Source of the DNA: UBA2030 sp049969475
GTDB lineage: Bacteria; Bacteroidota; Bacteroidia; Bacteroidales; TTA-H9
NCBI GenBank assembly: GCA_049969475.1
Contig: JBMFOU010000005.1
Location: 62,001-126,000, forward strand
Direction: 5' to 3'
Length of the DNA stretch: 64,000 nucleotides
Part shown: positions 36,498 through 47,400 of the stretch, in pieces
Layout: each line of letters opens with the position of its first letter
How positions within the stretch are numbered: the first letter of the stretch is position 1
The notes under the pieces: generated by a model
What the model saw: only the letters and a program-made list of their open reading frames with translations
The model's database searches: none
What the model was told of the DNA's origin: nothing
Program-made: the position numbers and the translations under genes

Positions 36498-36505
36498 TAA
36501 TTTTG
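36498..36505 (+). promoter_or_regulatory. -7 box (TAATTTTG) before array gene 4
   Basis: Exact TAnnTTTG match, 35 bp before the ATG at 36541; no clear -33 element. Confidence 0.4.
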
Positions 36506-36540
36506 GTCTTTTCTTTTGAAGGACCCCTAATTATTGTAAA

Positions 36541-37851
36541 ATGCGCTTTGGGAACAAACTTGGTCAAGTAGGACTATTTGCTATATTGATTACTTTTTTG
36601 CAGTCCTTATATTCACAAAACAATACCTGTGAAAATTCGCTTGTATTTTGCAGTACTAATATAATGAGCTATGCTGCGGGTGTAAATGCAGGTACTGCCC
36701 AAAGCGGGCCCTATTATGCATGTCTTAGTACACAACCTAATCCGGCTTGGTTTTACATGCAAATGCAAAACAATGGGGATGTGACTATTAAAATTGAAAG
36801 TTCACCGCCAAGAGATATTGATTTTTGTCTGTGGGGGCCTTTTGAACATCCTACTACTCCATGCGAAGGGGGGCTCACAGCCGATAAAGTTGAAGACTGC
36901 AGTTATGCGGGCGGCACAAGCCCGGAATATGCTGACATAACCGGAGGGATTGCCGGGGAATTTTATATATTGGTTCTTACTAATTTCTCCAACCAACCCA
37001 CCGAAGTAACTTTTTACCAGACCTCAGGAAATGGACAACTTAACTGCAATATTGTCTTCAATTGTTCAATAGTGGCTATGAGTGCAAATACAACATCCTG
37101 TGATCCAACCAATAACACCTACAGCGTCAGTGGTCAGATTATTTTTACCAATCCTCCATCCACAGGTATCCTAACTATTTCTGACAATTCAGGGGTGGTT
37201 CAAACCTTCACGCCTCCATTCACCTCCCCTAAAGCCTATACACTCAGTAATATACCCTGCGATGGGGCTTTGCATACCCTCACAGCCAGCTTTTCTGCAA
37301 ACGCTGGGTGCACTAACACTCAAACCTATTCCGCTCCTCAGGCTCTGTGCCCGGTGGCTACTATGGGTGGCGGAGGAGATGTCTGTCAGGGAAACTCTAT
37401 TAACATAGAAGTCGAGTTATCTGGTTTACCCCCATTCAATATAACCTATGCCATAGATGGTATTCCTCAACCAACCATTTCCAACTATTCCGGCCCATCC
37501 CCTCTTATAATCCCTGTCACTCAAAGTGGCACCTACACCCTCGTCAATGTCACCAACAATGTCTGTCCCGGCACCTGGGGAGGCCAGGCCATCGTCAACA
37601 TCTTACCTCTGCCCACGGTAAATCTGGGACCAGATAGAGATATATGCCAGGGAGAGACCTCCATTCTGGATGCAGGGCCTGGTTTTAAAAATTATATATG
37701 GAACACGGGCTCTACATCACAAACCCTACCGGTTAACTCTACAGGAATTTATTCCGTAACGGTAACCGACTTAAACGGTTGTCAAAATTCCGACCAAATT
37801 CAGGTTACTTTTCACGACCTACCCGCCCCTATTATTATTAAACACAACTAA
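36541..37851 (+). CDS. Secreted array protein 4: CLWG-type N-terminal domain plus LGPD module, IKHN tail
   Basis: A 436-aa secreted protein unrelated to genes 1-3 at its N-terminus. Signal peptide LGQVGLFAILITFLQSLYSQ (about residues 7-26). The mature protein begins NNTCENSLVFC and has a beta-sandwich with WFYMQMQNNGDVTIKIESSP, DIDFCLWGPF and GEFYILVLTNFSNQPTEVTF, a domain often found at the start of large Bacteroidota surface proteins that carry a type B CTD. One or two Ig-like domains follow (about 170-350). The last module (VNLGPDRDICQGETSILDAG, YIWNTGSTSQ, GIYSVTVTDLNGC) matches the ends of its neighbours, and the tail is PAPIIIKHN. No T9SS CTD is present. Confidence 0.88.
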   Translation: MRFGNKLGQVGLFAILITFLQSLYSQNNTCENSLVFCSTNIMSYAAGVNAGTAQSGPYYACLSTQPNPAWFYMQMQNNGDVTIKIESSPPRDIDFCLWGPFEHPTTPCEGGLTADKVEDCSYAGGTSPEYADITGGIAGEFYILVLTNFSNQPTEVTFYQTSGNGQLNCNIVFNCSIVAMSANTTSCDPTNNTYSVSGQIIFTNPPSTGILTISDNSGVVQTFTPPFTSPKAYTLSNIPCDGALHTLTASFSANAGCTNTQTYSAPQALCPVATMGGGGDVCQGNSINIEVELSGLPPFNITYAIDGIPQPTISNYSGPSPLIIPVTQSGTYTLVNVTNNVCPGTWGGQAIVNILPLPTVNLGPDRDICQGETSILDAGPGFKNYIWNTGSTSQTLPVNSTGIYSVTVTDLNGCQNSDQIQVTFHDLPAPIIIKHN

Positions 37852-37863
37852 ATATTTTTTGAA

Positions 37864-37871
37864 TATCTTTG
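37864..37871 (+). promoter_or_regulatory. -7 box (TATCTTTG) before array gene 5
   Basis: Exact TAnnTTTG match 17 bp upstream of the ATG at 37889; this favours that ATG over the earlier TTG at 37859. Confidence 0.4.
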
Positions 37872-37888
37872 TGGAGCATAGCTTCACG

Positions 37889-39483
37889 ATGAAAGTCAAA
37901 TTCCTACTTTGTCCACTAATTTTAATGCTTTTCTTTGAACTAATACAGGTTCAGGGCAAACATGGAATTATAAATGAGCCCTACATTCATCCTGACACTC
38001 TCCCACAAAAAGTTTCTGAATCTCTAAGCTCCAAAATTCCAAAAACAGCAAAAACCCCCTGTCAGCCTATCATTGCTGCATGGGACACCTTGCAAATAAT
38101 ACCACTGCCAGCTGACACTGGAAATTTTCTCTATATTCCATTGTGTTTAGGCGATTCGGTGTTTTTTAAACTTTTTGGGACATATCCTCAAAACGGTCAA
38201 TTTTATACACAACACGACACCTTAGCCACCTATACGTGGGATTTTGGTGACGGAAGCCGGACAACCACCAATACACCTTCACTTTGGCATCGATACGACT
38301 CAGCCAGAGGTTTCGAGATGAACGTTTATATAACCGACACCAATCAATGTATAAGCAACCCACTGGTGGCAAGGGTTTTGGTAACTCAAAGCCCCGTCAA
38401 TACAGTTAATCCCATTCCATCTATTTGTCAAGGGGATACAACATTAGTCACCCCCTCTACTTTTATCAACTATGTGCCTTACTCCTATAGTCAGGTTTCG
38501 AGCCAAAAGTTTGACAGCACAATGTTTGTTCCCGATGGGCCCAACTGCAATCCGACTCATCCTTGCTACAACACCGAGGTCATTTTCACCTCTTTTCTTC
38601 CCACTCAAACAATTACTTCAAGTTCTGATATTCAATCGGTTTGTGTTTTAATGGAGCATTCCTATGTTGGAGATTTAAGTTTTGTAATTAAATGCCCCAA
38701 CGGCCAAACTGATACACTAAAAAAATATATTCATTGGGGCGGTGCCGATATGGGCATAGCCGGTACACCTGACAATGGTTGCGACCCCAGAAATAATCCG
38801 CCTGGAACCCCCTGGAATTATTGCTGGAGCACAATTTTTCCAACAATAGGCACAATAAATGCAAATGCTGGCAAAGCTAGGCTTGACAGTACCGATATAA
38901 TCAACAATCTTAATTATTACGATCCAGATAATCCCTTTCTCATCTCATCGGATGCCCCCTCAACGGTATCTGGAGTATTGAAATTTGCGACTATTGGGCA
39001 GTGGATAACGGATATATTTTCGAATGGACCTTGAACCTTTCGCCTGCATTGTTGCCTCAATCATGGGGATATATCGTAAGCATTGACTCAACATGGTTTG
39101 AAGGTCCTTTCATTTTAAGCCAAACCCCTTCAGGCGCTGTAATTTCTCCCCAAAATACAGGCATTTACAGCTACCAAATATTTATATCCGATGAATTTGG
39201 ATGTGTATGGGATACTTCGGTTAACCTGGAGGTTCGCCCCCTTCCCACCGTGGAGCTGGGACCCGATCAGACCATTTGTCAGGGTTCATACGTGGAGCTT
39301 AATGCCCCAGCAGGTATGGCCTCCTACCAGTGGAATACAGGCCAGACTACACCTACTATTGTTGTCAACCAGGGTGGCACTTATGTTGTAACAGTTACTT
39401 CTCCTAATTCCTGCCAAAACTCAGACAGTATAACGATTACTGTTTATCCTCTTCCATCTCCTTTACTCATCAAACATCATTAA
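37889..39483 (+). pseudogene. Secreted array protein 5: PKD and P-domain-like protein with IKHH tail, split by a frameshift
   Basis: Two overlapping reading frames form one gene. The first (from the ATG at 37889) has a signal peptide (VKFLLCPLILMLFFELIQVQG), a PKD domain (TYTWDFGDGSRTTT near residue 115) and the first half of a proprotein-convertase P-domain-like fold (SVCVLMEHSYVGDLSFVIKC). The P-domain then continues in another frame: LIGCPLNGIWSIEICDYW, AVDNGYIFEWTLNL, readable from 38941. The shift lies at about 38931-38941; adding one base to the T-run would restore the expected NPFSHLIGCPLNG. The second part ends in an LGPD module and PSPLLIKHH. It is either a real frameshift or a sequencing/assembly error. 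Without it the protein would be about 531 aa. Confidence 0.8.
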
Positions 39484-39569
39484 CTTTCATGGTTTGGGTG
39501 GTTCCCTTTATCCAAAGGGAAAATATTCCGAAATTTTGAACCCTAAAACCTTAACGATTACGGTAACGT

Positions 39570-39577
39570 TATTTTTG
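39570..39577 (+). promoter_or_regulatory. -7 box (TATTTTTG) before array gene 6
   Basis: Exact TAnnTTTG match 54 bp before the ATG at 39632; no TTTG at the right spacing. Confidence 0.4.
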
Positions 39578-39631
39578 TATTTTAGCCAACCTTTCGTATT
39601 TAACCTTTGTCTAAAGATAATAAGCATATAA

Positions 39632-41413
39632 ATGTTTCATTACAGATATGTAAAATACGCTGTATTGTTTATAGCGATGCAAATGGGAGTCTTTTTTATT
39701 CAATATGCTAAAAGCCAGCAAGACTCTACTTTCTGGTTTGTTGCTCCCGACGTAGATGCAGCTCACGGCGACAGCCCTATATTTATCCGAGTATCAACAC
39801 TTAATCAGGCAGCTAATATAACCTTGACTCAGCCTGCTAATCCATTGTTTGTGAACCAAAATATAGTTGTTGCACCCAATACTACAGGGAGTATTAATCT
39901 TACCTCTCAAAAAAATCAAGTTGAAAATCAACCTCCTGACCAGATAGTAAATTATGGTTTGAAACTCGTTTCCTCAACGCCTGTAACAGCTTATTATGAA
40001 GTTGCCAGTGATGTAAATCCGGATATTTTTCCACTGAAAGGAAAAAACGCTCTGGGTTCTGAATTTTATATTCCCTCACAATTCCATTATCCCAACCAAG
40101 TAGGGAGAGAAGCTTTCGATATAGTTGCCACGGAAAATAATACCACAGTCACGATCTCAGTTACTGATGATGTAATTGGACATGCTAAAAATACCACCTG
40201 GACTGTAACCTTACAACGAGGACAAACTTACTCGGTCAAATGTGTAGGCAATACCATTACAAATACCCTGGCTGGATCGCATATAACCAGTAACAAGCCT
40301 ATTGCAGTATCGATCATGGACGATAGTATTCGTCCGGGAATAACCACAGGCGGTTACGACTTAATTGGTGACCAGATACTCCCAGTTAATTTACTCGGTT
40401 TCGAATATATTGTTGTAAAAGGGTTTGCCTACTCTGGAAGTACAAACTACGAGAAGTTCTATGTATTGGCAGCACAAGACAATACAAGCATTTACCTGAA
40501 TGGAGTCACTACACCAGTCGCATTGTTACAAAAAGGTGAAACCTATTGGAAAACAATCGATATGGATGCCTTTTATATACTGGCTGATAAACCCGTATAT
40601 GTATATCATATATCAGGACACTATGACGAGCTGGGAAGTGCCATGGTGCCACATATAACGTGTACCGGAAGCACACAAATAGGTTTTAATAGGACCAGCA
40701 ATTTAGATTTCGCTTTGATGATTTTAACCCGCAACGATTTCAAAGATGGATTTTTGGTTAACGGAAACCCAGGTATTATTACAGCTTCAGACTTTAATCC
40801 AGTGCCTGGAACTAACGGAATTTGGGTTTATGCACGTAAAGAACTGAATTCTACGGCATTATTGCCAACGGGTTCGAATATCATTCAAAACACGCTGGGA
40901 GCTTTCCACCTGGGTATTCTCAATAAATTAGGAGGTAGCTCAGAATATGGTTATTTTAGTGACTATAGTAGTTTATACCTGGGGCCTGATATAAGCTTCT
41001 GCCCAGGCACCTCAGTAACCTTGGATGCAGGAGCAGGTATGACTAGCTACCTCTGGAACACAGGGGCTACTACTCAATCTATTGTGGTATCAGAGCCTGG
41101 TACTTATTCAGTAACGGTTACCCAGGAATTATGCGTTTTAAGCGACACCATTCAATTAACTTATTATCAGGTTACTCCACCCTATCTCGGACCCGATACA
41201 TCAGCTTGCGCTGGAGATGAAATAATTCTTGATGCAGGCGATGGATACAGAAACTATATGTGGAATGACGGTAGTAACCGCCAAACCCTCTCTGTCATCC
41301 AATCAGGCTTTTACTGGGTACAAGTTACCGATGACAATAACTGTATAACTGGTGATTCCATCAATGTTACTTTTCATGCCCAACCTGGGTCCATTTTAAT
41401 AAAACATAATTAA
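39632..41413 (+). CDS. Secreted array protein 6: IgGFc-binding-like domain plus two LGPD modules, IKHN tail
   Basis: A 593-aa secreted protein. Signal peptide YAVLFIAMQMGVFFIQYAKS (about residues 9-28). The mature start DSTFWFVAPDVDA and the following ~390 residues (SPIFIRVSTLNQAANITLTQ, GLKLVSSTPVTAYYEVAS, GSEFYIPSQFHYPN, HITSNKPIAVSIMDDS, DLIGDQILPVNLLGFEYIV) match the IgGFc-binding-like N-terminal domain of large Bacteroidota and eukaryotic adhesive proteins. Two LGPD Ig/PKD-like modules follow (about 447-520 and 525-590), each with an LDAG segment and a YxWN strand. The tail is PGSILIKHN. The family name does not prove antibody binding. A surface adhesion role is a reasonable inference. 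Confidence 0.88.
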   Translation: MFHYRYVKYAVLFIAMQMGVFFIQYAKSQQDSTFWFVAPDVDAAHGDSPIFIRVSTLNQAANITLTQPANPLFVNQNIVVAPNTTGSINLTSQKNQVENQPPDQIVNYGLKLVSSTPVTAYYEVASDVNPDIFPLKGKNALGSEFYIPSQFHYPNQVGREAFDIVATENNTTVTISVTDDVIGHAKNTTWTVTLQRGQTYSVKCVGNTITNTLAGSHITSNKPIAVSIMDDSIRPGITTGGYDLIGDQILPVNLLGFEYIVVKGFAYSGSTNYEKFYVLAAQDNTSIYLNGVTTPVALLQKGETYWKTIDMDAFYILADKPVYVYHISGHYDELGSAMVPHITCTGSTQIGFNRTSNLDFALMILTRNDFKDGFLVNGNPGIITASDFNPVPGTNGIWVYARKELNSTALLPTGSNIIQNTLGAFHLGILNKLGGSSEYGYFSDYSSLYLGPDISFCPGTSVTLDAGAGMTSYLWNTGATTQSIVVSEPGTYSVTVTQELCVLSDTIQLTYYQVTPPYLGPDTSACAGDEIILDAGDGYRNYMWNDGSNRQTLSVIQSGFYWVQVTDDNNCITGDSINVTFHAQPGSILIKHN

Positions 41414-41441
41414 TTATTTATCGTATACGACATTGAATTTA

Positions 41442-41475
41442 TTTGACTATACAAGGATTTTTTATAGTAAATTTG
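41442..41475 (+). promoter_or_regulatory. Promoter of the giant repeat protein gene
   Basis: TTTG at 41442-41445 and TAAATTTG at 41468-41475 are separated by 22 bp, near the consensus spacing. The predicted transcription start is at about 41482, almost on the first possible ATG (41483), so either the message is leaderless or translation starts at the next ATG, 41528. Confidence 0.6.
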
Positions 41476-41482
41476 TAAGTAA

Positions 41483-44400
41483 ATGCCAAATAAAAACACC
41501 CATATCCAAACAAGACCTATTGCAGTTATGACTACAACTTTGACCACTCGAGACAAAACCTCAAGGAACGGGCTACGCGTCTTACTTTTATTGATCATCG
41601 GCCTGTTGGTTTGGGGTAAACCTACGTGGAGCCAGAACTCCACCATTAACCCAGACTCAGTTTGTATAAACTCAACAGAGCCCTATAGAGTAGACTCCAC
41701 CCCGGGTTCAAGATACGTTTGGACAACATTCTATGGTTCTGGAACCATAAACTATCTATCCGACTCATCAGCCCGCATCAATGTTACCTGGAACAACTCA
41801 ATACTTACTGATACACTGTATGTAACCGAAATCAACATATATGGGTGTAGCGGAATTCCCAACAAATTGATTATTAAAAAGTTTTCGATACCCGATATAA
41901 CGTTAAGTGCATCCAACATCAATATCTGCGAGGGTACAACCCTGCAAATAAGCGCCGTAGCCACTGGACTATCTCCATACACCTATCAATGGTATCATAA
42001 TGGTAACCCCCTTCCCGGTGCTAACTCAGCCACACTCTCTATTCCCAATGTTAACGCAACCCACGGAGGGCAATACACCTGCCAGGTAAGCAATGCCTGC
42101 GGCACAGCAACGAGTCTGAATGCAACTGTTACTATTTTATTCAATCCCATAATTACCCTAAATCCCGTAAACATAAGTACCTGCCCGGGTAACAATATTC
42201 AACTGAGCGTTACTAATACCGGAACAGAACCCATAACATACCAGTGGTATTTTAACGGCAATCCGTTAATTAATACCCCCCCTCATATTCAAGGCGTTAA
42301 CACACCTAACCTTGCAATCAATGGCATGACCTATGCCGATACGGGCACTTACCATTGTGTGGTATCCAATACCTGTGCTTCCGTCTCGAGCTCCACTGCC
42401 AAAGTTTCTATTAATGTCCCTCCAAGTATTATCAACCAGCCTGATAGCCTGAGTATTTGCAACGGTCAGAATGCCCTGTTGGCTGCCACTGTGACGGGTG
42501 ATTCATTGAATTTCCAATGGTTTAAAAATGGAGTCGCCATTCCCGGTGCTAATACTCCCATTCTGTCGTTCAATCCTGCTTTATATTCAGATACAGCCAA
42601 TTATACGCTAACCATTACGAATACCTGCGGTAGCATTACCACACAGAATGCTCTGCTGAATATGAATATCCCGCCGGTCATCGTCGCTCAAACCGACAGT
42701 CTGAGCATATGCGATGGACAGAATGCAGTTTTCACAACTGTGGTTACGGGCGATTCCCTGAACTATCAATGGTACAAAAACGGTAATCCCATCGTTGGGG
42801 CCAATTCACCCATTCTTTCTTTCATCCCGGCACATTATGCTGACACAGGTAATTATATTCTTGAGGTATATAACAATTGCGGAACTGCATCCACACAAAA
42901 TGCACTTCTTAACATGAATATACCTCCGGTCATAATGCAACAACCCCAGAATATTTCAGCCTGCTTAACAGAAACCATATCATTCACTGTTGCTGCAACA
43001 GGGGATAGTTTAAACTATCAATGGATGAAAAATGGGGTTAATATACCAGGAGCCATAAGCAGTTCTCTGACGCTTAGTAATATTCAATATACCGACACCG
43101 CCAGCTACGTATGCAAAATATGGAACAATTGCGGAGAAGTGTACAGTCAACCGGGAGTTCTCAATATCAATATTTTACCAATTATTACCCAGCAGCCCTT
43201 GAATTACAGCTCCTGCTTGGGTTCAACCGCCTCATTTTCGGTTGCTGCCACAGGCGACTCACTTCAATATCAATGGAAATTTAACGGATTAAACATCGCA
43301 GGGGCTACCAGCCCGACCTTGGTTATCAATCCGGTTACAGTGGCTAATTTGGGCAACTACACATGCCTGGTTTACAATAATTGCGGTAGCCAACTTTCTG
43401 CTGCTGCAGAACTTACCATTAACATTGTTCCACAGATTGTAGTACAACCCAAAAATGTCTCTTCATGCCCCGGATACTCAGCCACTTTCAGCGTAACCGC
43501 CACGGGAGATTCACTCTTTTACCAGTGGAGAAAAAATGGGGTGAACATCCCGGGTGCCACTACTTCTTCTTTGACTATAAACCCTGTGACTTATGCTGAT
43601 ACAGCACGTTACTCCGTAATGGTTTACAATACCTGCGGACAAATAATATCCCAAAATGCCCGACTGAGTATCAATATACCTCCTGTAATTACAAGTAATC
43701 CAAAGAAATACTCTACATGCATTGGTTCAAGCTTTACCCTCTCTGGCGCAGCAACGGGGGATTCATTATTTTACCAGTGGGAATTTCAAAATGTACTCAA
43801 TCCTTTCTGGACAACTGTAGGTGGCGCCACATCACCCACTTATTTTAAAACCAATGTTCAATATTCAGATACAGGCAGTTACAGACTTAGGGTATACAAT
43901 ACCTGTGGAACGGCTTATACCGCTTCCGCAAGGGTTAATGTGAATATAGTGCCAACTATTGTTCAGCAGCCGCAAAACATCAATACCTGCACAGGACAAA
44001 CTGAGCAATTTGCTGTAGCCGCTACAGGAGACTCCTTGTTTTATCAGTGGTATAAAGAAGGATTCCCTATCACGGGTGCCACTTCATCCACCTTATCGTT
44101 TAATCCCGTGGCGTACACAGATACGGCCAATTATACCGTAATGGTTTACAACACCTGTGGAACGGTGATGTCTAATCAAGCCAATTTAAACATCAATGTT
44201 CCTCCGACCATTACCTTACAGCCCATTGATGTTTTAACATGCGTTGGAGACTACAATATCATAACATTAGGCTATACAGGTGATAGTCTGCAATTTCAGT
44301 GGATATTCAATGGGGTAAACCTGCCCGGAGCCACCAACGACACACTAGTATTTAATCCAGTTACACTTGGTGATATTGGAACATACACTGTATACATCCA

Positions 44401-47400
44401 TAACAATTGTGGTGACATAACCAGCGAAACTGTGAGTTTACTGGCTAACATAGACCCCACTGTTATAGTTGACCCCGTAAGTGTTCTTACATGCCTTGGA
44501 AATAATGAAACACTTGAGGTGGGAATTTTAGCCTTAGGTTCAGCCCTGCCAGATTTTCAATGGTACAAAGATGGAAACCTTTTACCAGGTCAAACCTCTA
44601 ATATCCTCCATCTAAACAATATAACAGTTTCTGATACTGGAGCTTATTACTGCAAACTTTTTAATAACTGCGACACGGTTTATACCGATACTGCTTTTGT
44701 AAGCGTGGATCTGATTCCTCAAATCATCCAGCAACCCCAGAATATCTCCACCTGTATTGGAAATGTTGAATCGTTTACAGTGTTAGCTACAGGCACCCGG
44801 CTGAAATACCAATGGTATAAAGATGGAAATCCTGTACCAGGGGCTACGTCTCCTACCCTTGCCTTTAATCCGGTACAGGCCAGTCACATGGGAACTTATT
44901 ATTGCAAAATATGGAACCATTGTGGGCAAATTAACACGCAACCTGTTGTGCTTTACATGAATGTACCTCCTGCTATCACACTCAATCCCACTAATCAGAA
45001 AGCTTGTGCAGGAGATAATGTAATACTACAGGTGGCAGCTACAGGTGACTTCATTAATTATCAATGGTTTAAAGATGGAAACCCTGTACCAGGAGCTAAT
45101 GCAGCCGTACTCCAATTCAATCCGGTCAATTATAGCCATAGAGGCTTATATCAGTGCAGGGTACAGAACAATTGCGGAACCGTATGGAGCAATTCTGTCT
45201 GGGTTTGGGTTAACACGATACCCATTATCACCCAACAGCCTCAGGGAATTTCAACATGCGAAGGAACCAATTATACCCTTTCAGTAACTGCACTGGGTGA
45301 CTCCATCAGCTATCAATGGCAACTCGAAGGAATAGATATTCCGGGTGCTACTTCAAACACTTATACCTTAACCAACATTCAATACAATCAGACAGGAAAT
45401 TATACTTGCTATCTGAGTACCCGTTGTGGTAGCATTATGACCCAACAGGCGAAAGTCTCCGTCAACAGAGTTCCGGTTATCACTCAGCAACCCACAGACG
45501 TCAATGCCTGTGAAGGAGACTTCGTATCGATCGACTTTGGTATAACCGGAGACTCACTTTATTTCCAATGGTACAAAGAGGGAAATACTATATCCGGAGC
45601 CACGCAGGCATCCTTGCAATTTCCTGCTATTTCCACAGCGGATCGGGGGATTTACCGTTGCCACATCTGGAATACTTGTGGTGAAGCCTGGACGGTTAAT
45701 GTAAACGTATGGGTTAACATTCTACCCGGTGTTGCAACTCAACCCATCTCACAAACCCGTTGCGAAAACGACTCGGTGAGTTTCCGAATCACTCCAGTGG
45801 GCGACAACATTACCCTACAATGGTATCACAACAACCAGCCTATACCGGGCGCTACAGCCAATGTCTATTCAATTCCTGTAGTTGCTTTTGCTGATGCTGG
45901 TCAATATTTCTGCAGGGTTACAAGCAATACCTGTGGTTTTTATGATAGTGACATCGTAACGTTAAATGTAATCCAGAAATTTGCTGTCAATGCATTGGTT
46001 ACCAACATAACATGTAATGGTAACAACGACGGTGCCATTGATCTAACTCTGACAGGTGCTACATCACCTGTAAACTATCGCTGGAGCAACGGCATTCATT
46101 CAGAAGATCTCATTAATTTATCCCCCGGATTCTACAGCGTTTACATTCGGGATGCCAATAATTGCTTTGAAAAGAAAACTTTTGAAGTAGGTGAACCCGA
46201 TGTGTTGGCATTTGTACACGACACCACCACATTTAGCAATGTTCTACGTCAAGGTGGGCTGGGCAACGACATGATCATGGATATTAAAACTGACTCCTAT
46301 GGAAATACATATGTAACGGGCAAATTCCAGGGGACAGCTACTTTCCAAACCCAAAGCCTCACAAGCTATGGCGGAGATGATATTTTCCTGGCTAAATACA
46401 ACAATGCTGGAAACCTGAGTTGGATCCGTCAGGCAGGAGGTAGTTTGAACGACGTGGGCCGTAGCTTGACTCTCGACAGCCTTGGAAATATTTATCTCAC
46501 AGGTTCCTTCGAGGTGATGGCCTGGTTTGGGAGCACCCAGATTTCAGGTAATGGAGGTAGCGATATTTTCGTTGCCAAGTATAACAATAACGGTACCCTG
46601 CAATGGGTGAAAAATTTTGGTGGATTTTTCGATGATCAGGGTAACACCATTGCATCCACGGAAGGGGGTTACACTTGGTTGGCAGGTTCAATACAAGGAA
46701 TCACTTCATTTGGAAATATTCCCATCATAAGCAATGGGGGCGATGATGCCTTCATACTGAAATTGAGCCCTGAAGGCAATGTTCAGTGGGTGAAGAACGC
46801 CGGAGGCACCTCGGAAGACATGGCCTACGGTATAGCTGTGGACATAGCAGAGGATGCCACGATGGTAGGTCGCTTCCAGAGCACGGCCTCATTTGGAACC
46901 ACCACGTTGACTTCAGCCGGAAATAATGACATTTTCATTGCTAAATATAGCCCGGTAGGCAATCTGAAATGGGCCCGCAGAGCAGGTGGCACTGGTAACG
47001 ACCTGGCACGTGCCATCCGCACCGACTATTCACAAAATATATATTTCGTCGGAAGCTTTGAAGGTAATGCCACTTTTGGTACCCTCACGCTGACTTCCAA
47101 AGGCTTGAAGGATGCTTTTGTTGCTAAATACGACAAAGGTGGAAATCCCTTATGGTTACGCAACATAGGGGGAACTAACATTGACAACGCCAAAACACTT
47201 GATGTTGATGCTCTGGGTAGTGCATATGTAGCCGGCGCTTTCCGCAATAGCATGACATTGGGAGACAAGACACTAACCAGTGCAGGAAGTAGCGACATTT
47301 TCGTTGTAAAATATAATACTGCCGGCATCAGAGTATGGTCGCAGCAGGCAGGTGGCCCCGCTGCTGATTCAGCCATGGCCATTGCTTTCAGACCCGACAA

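Noticed and set aside
31071..41413. Interpreting the tails as degenerate type A or type B T9SS domains
   Set aside because: No PNP, KxxxxG-type or FTPNSDG motifs and no 70-90 residue domain follows the last Ig/PKD-like module; the proteins end within about nine residues of it.
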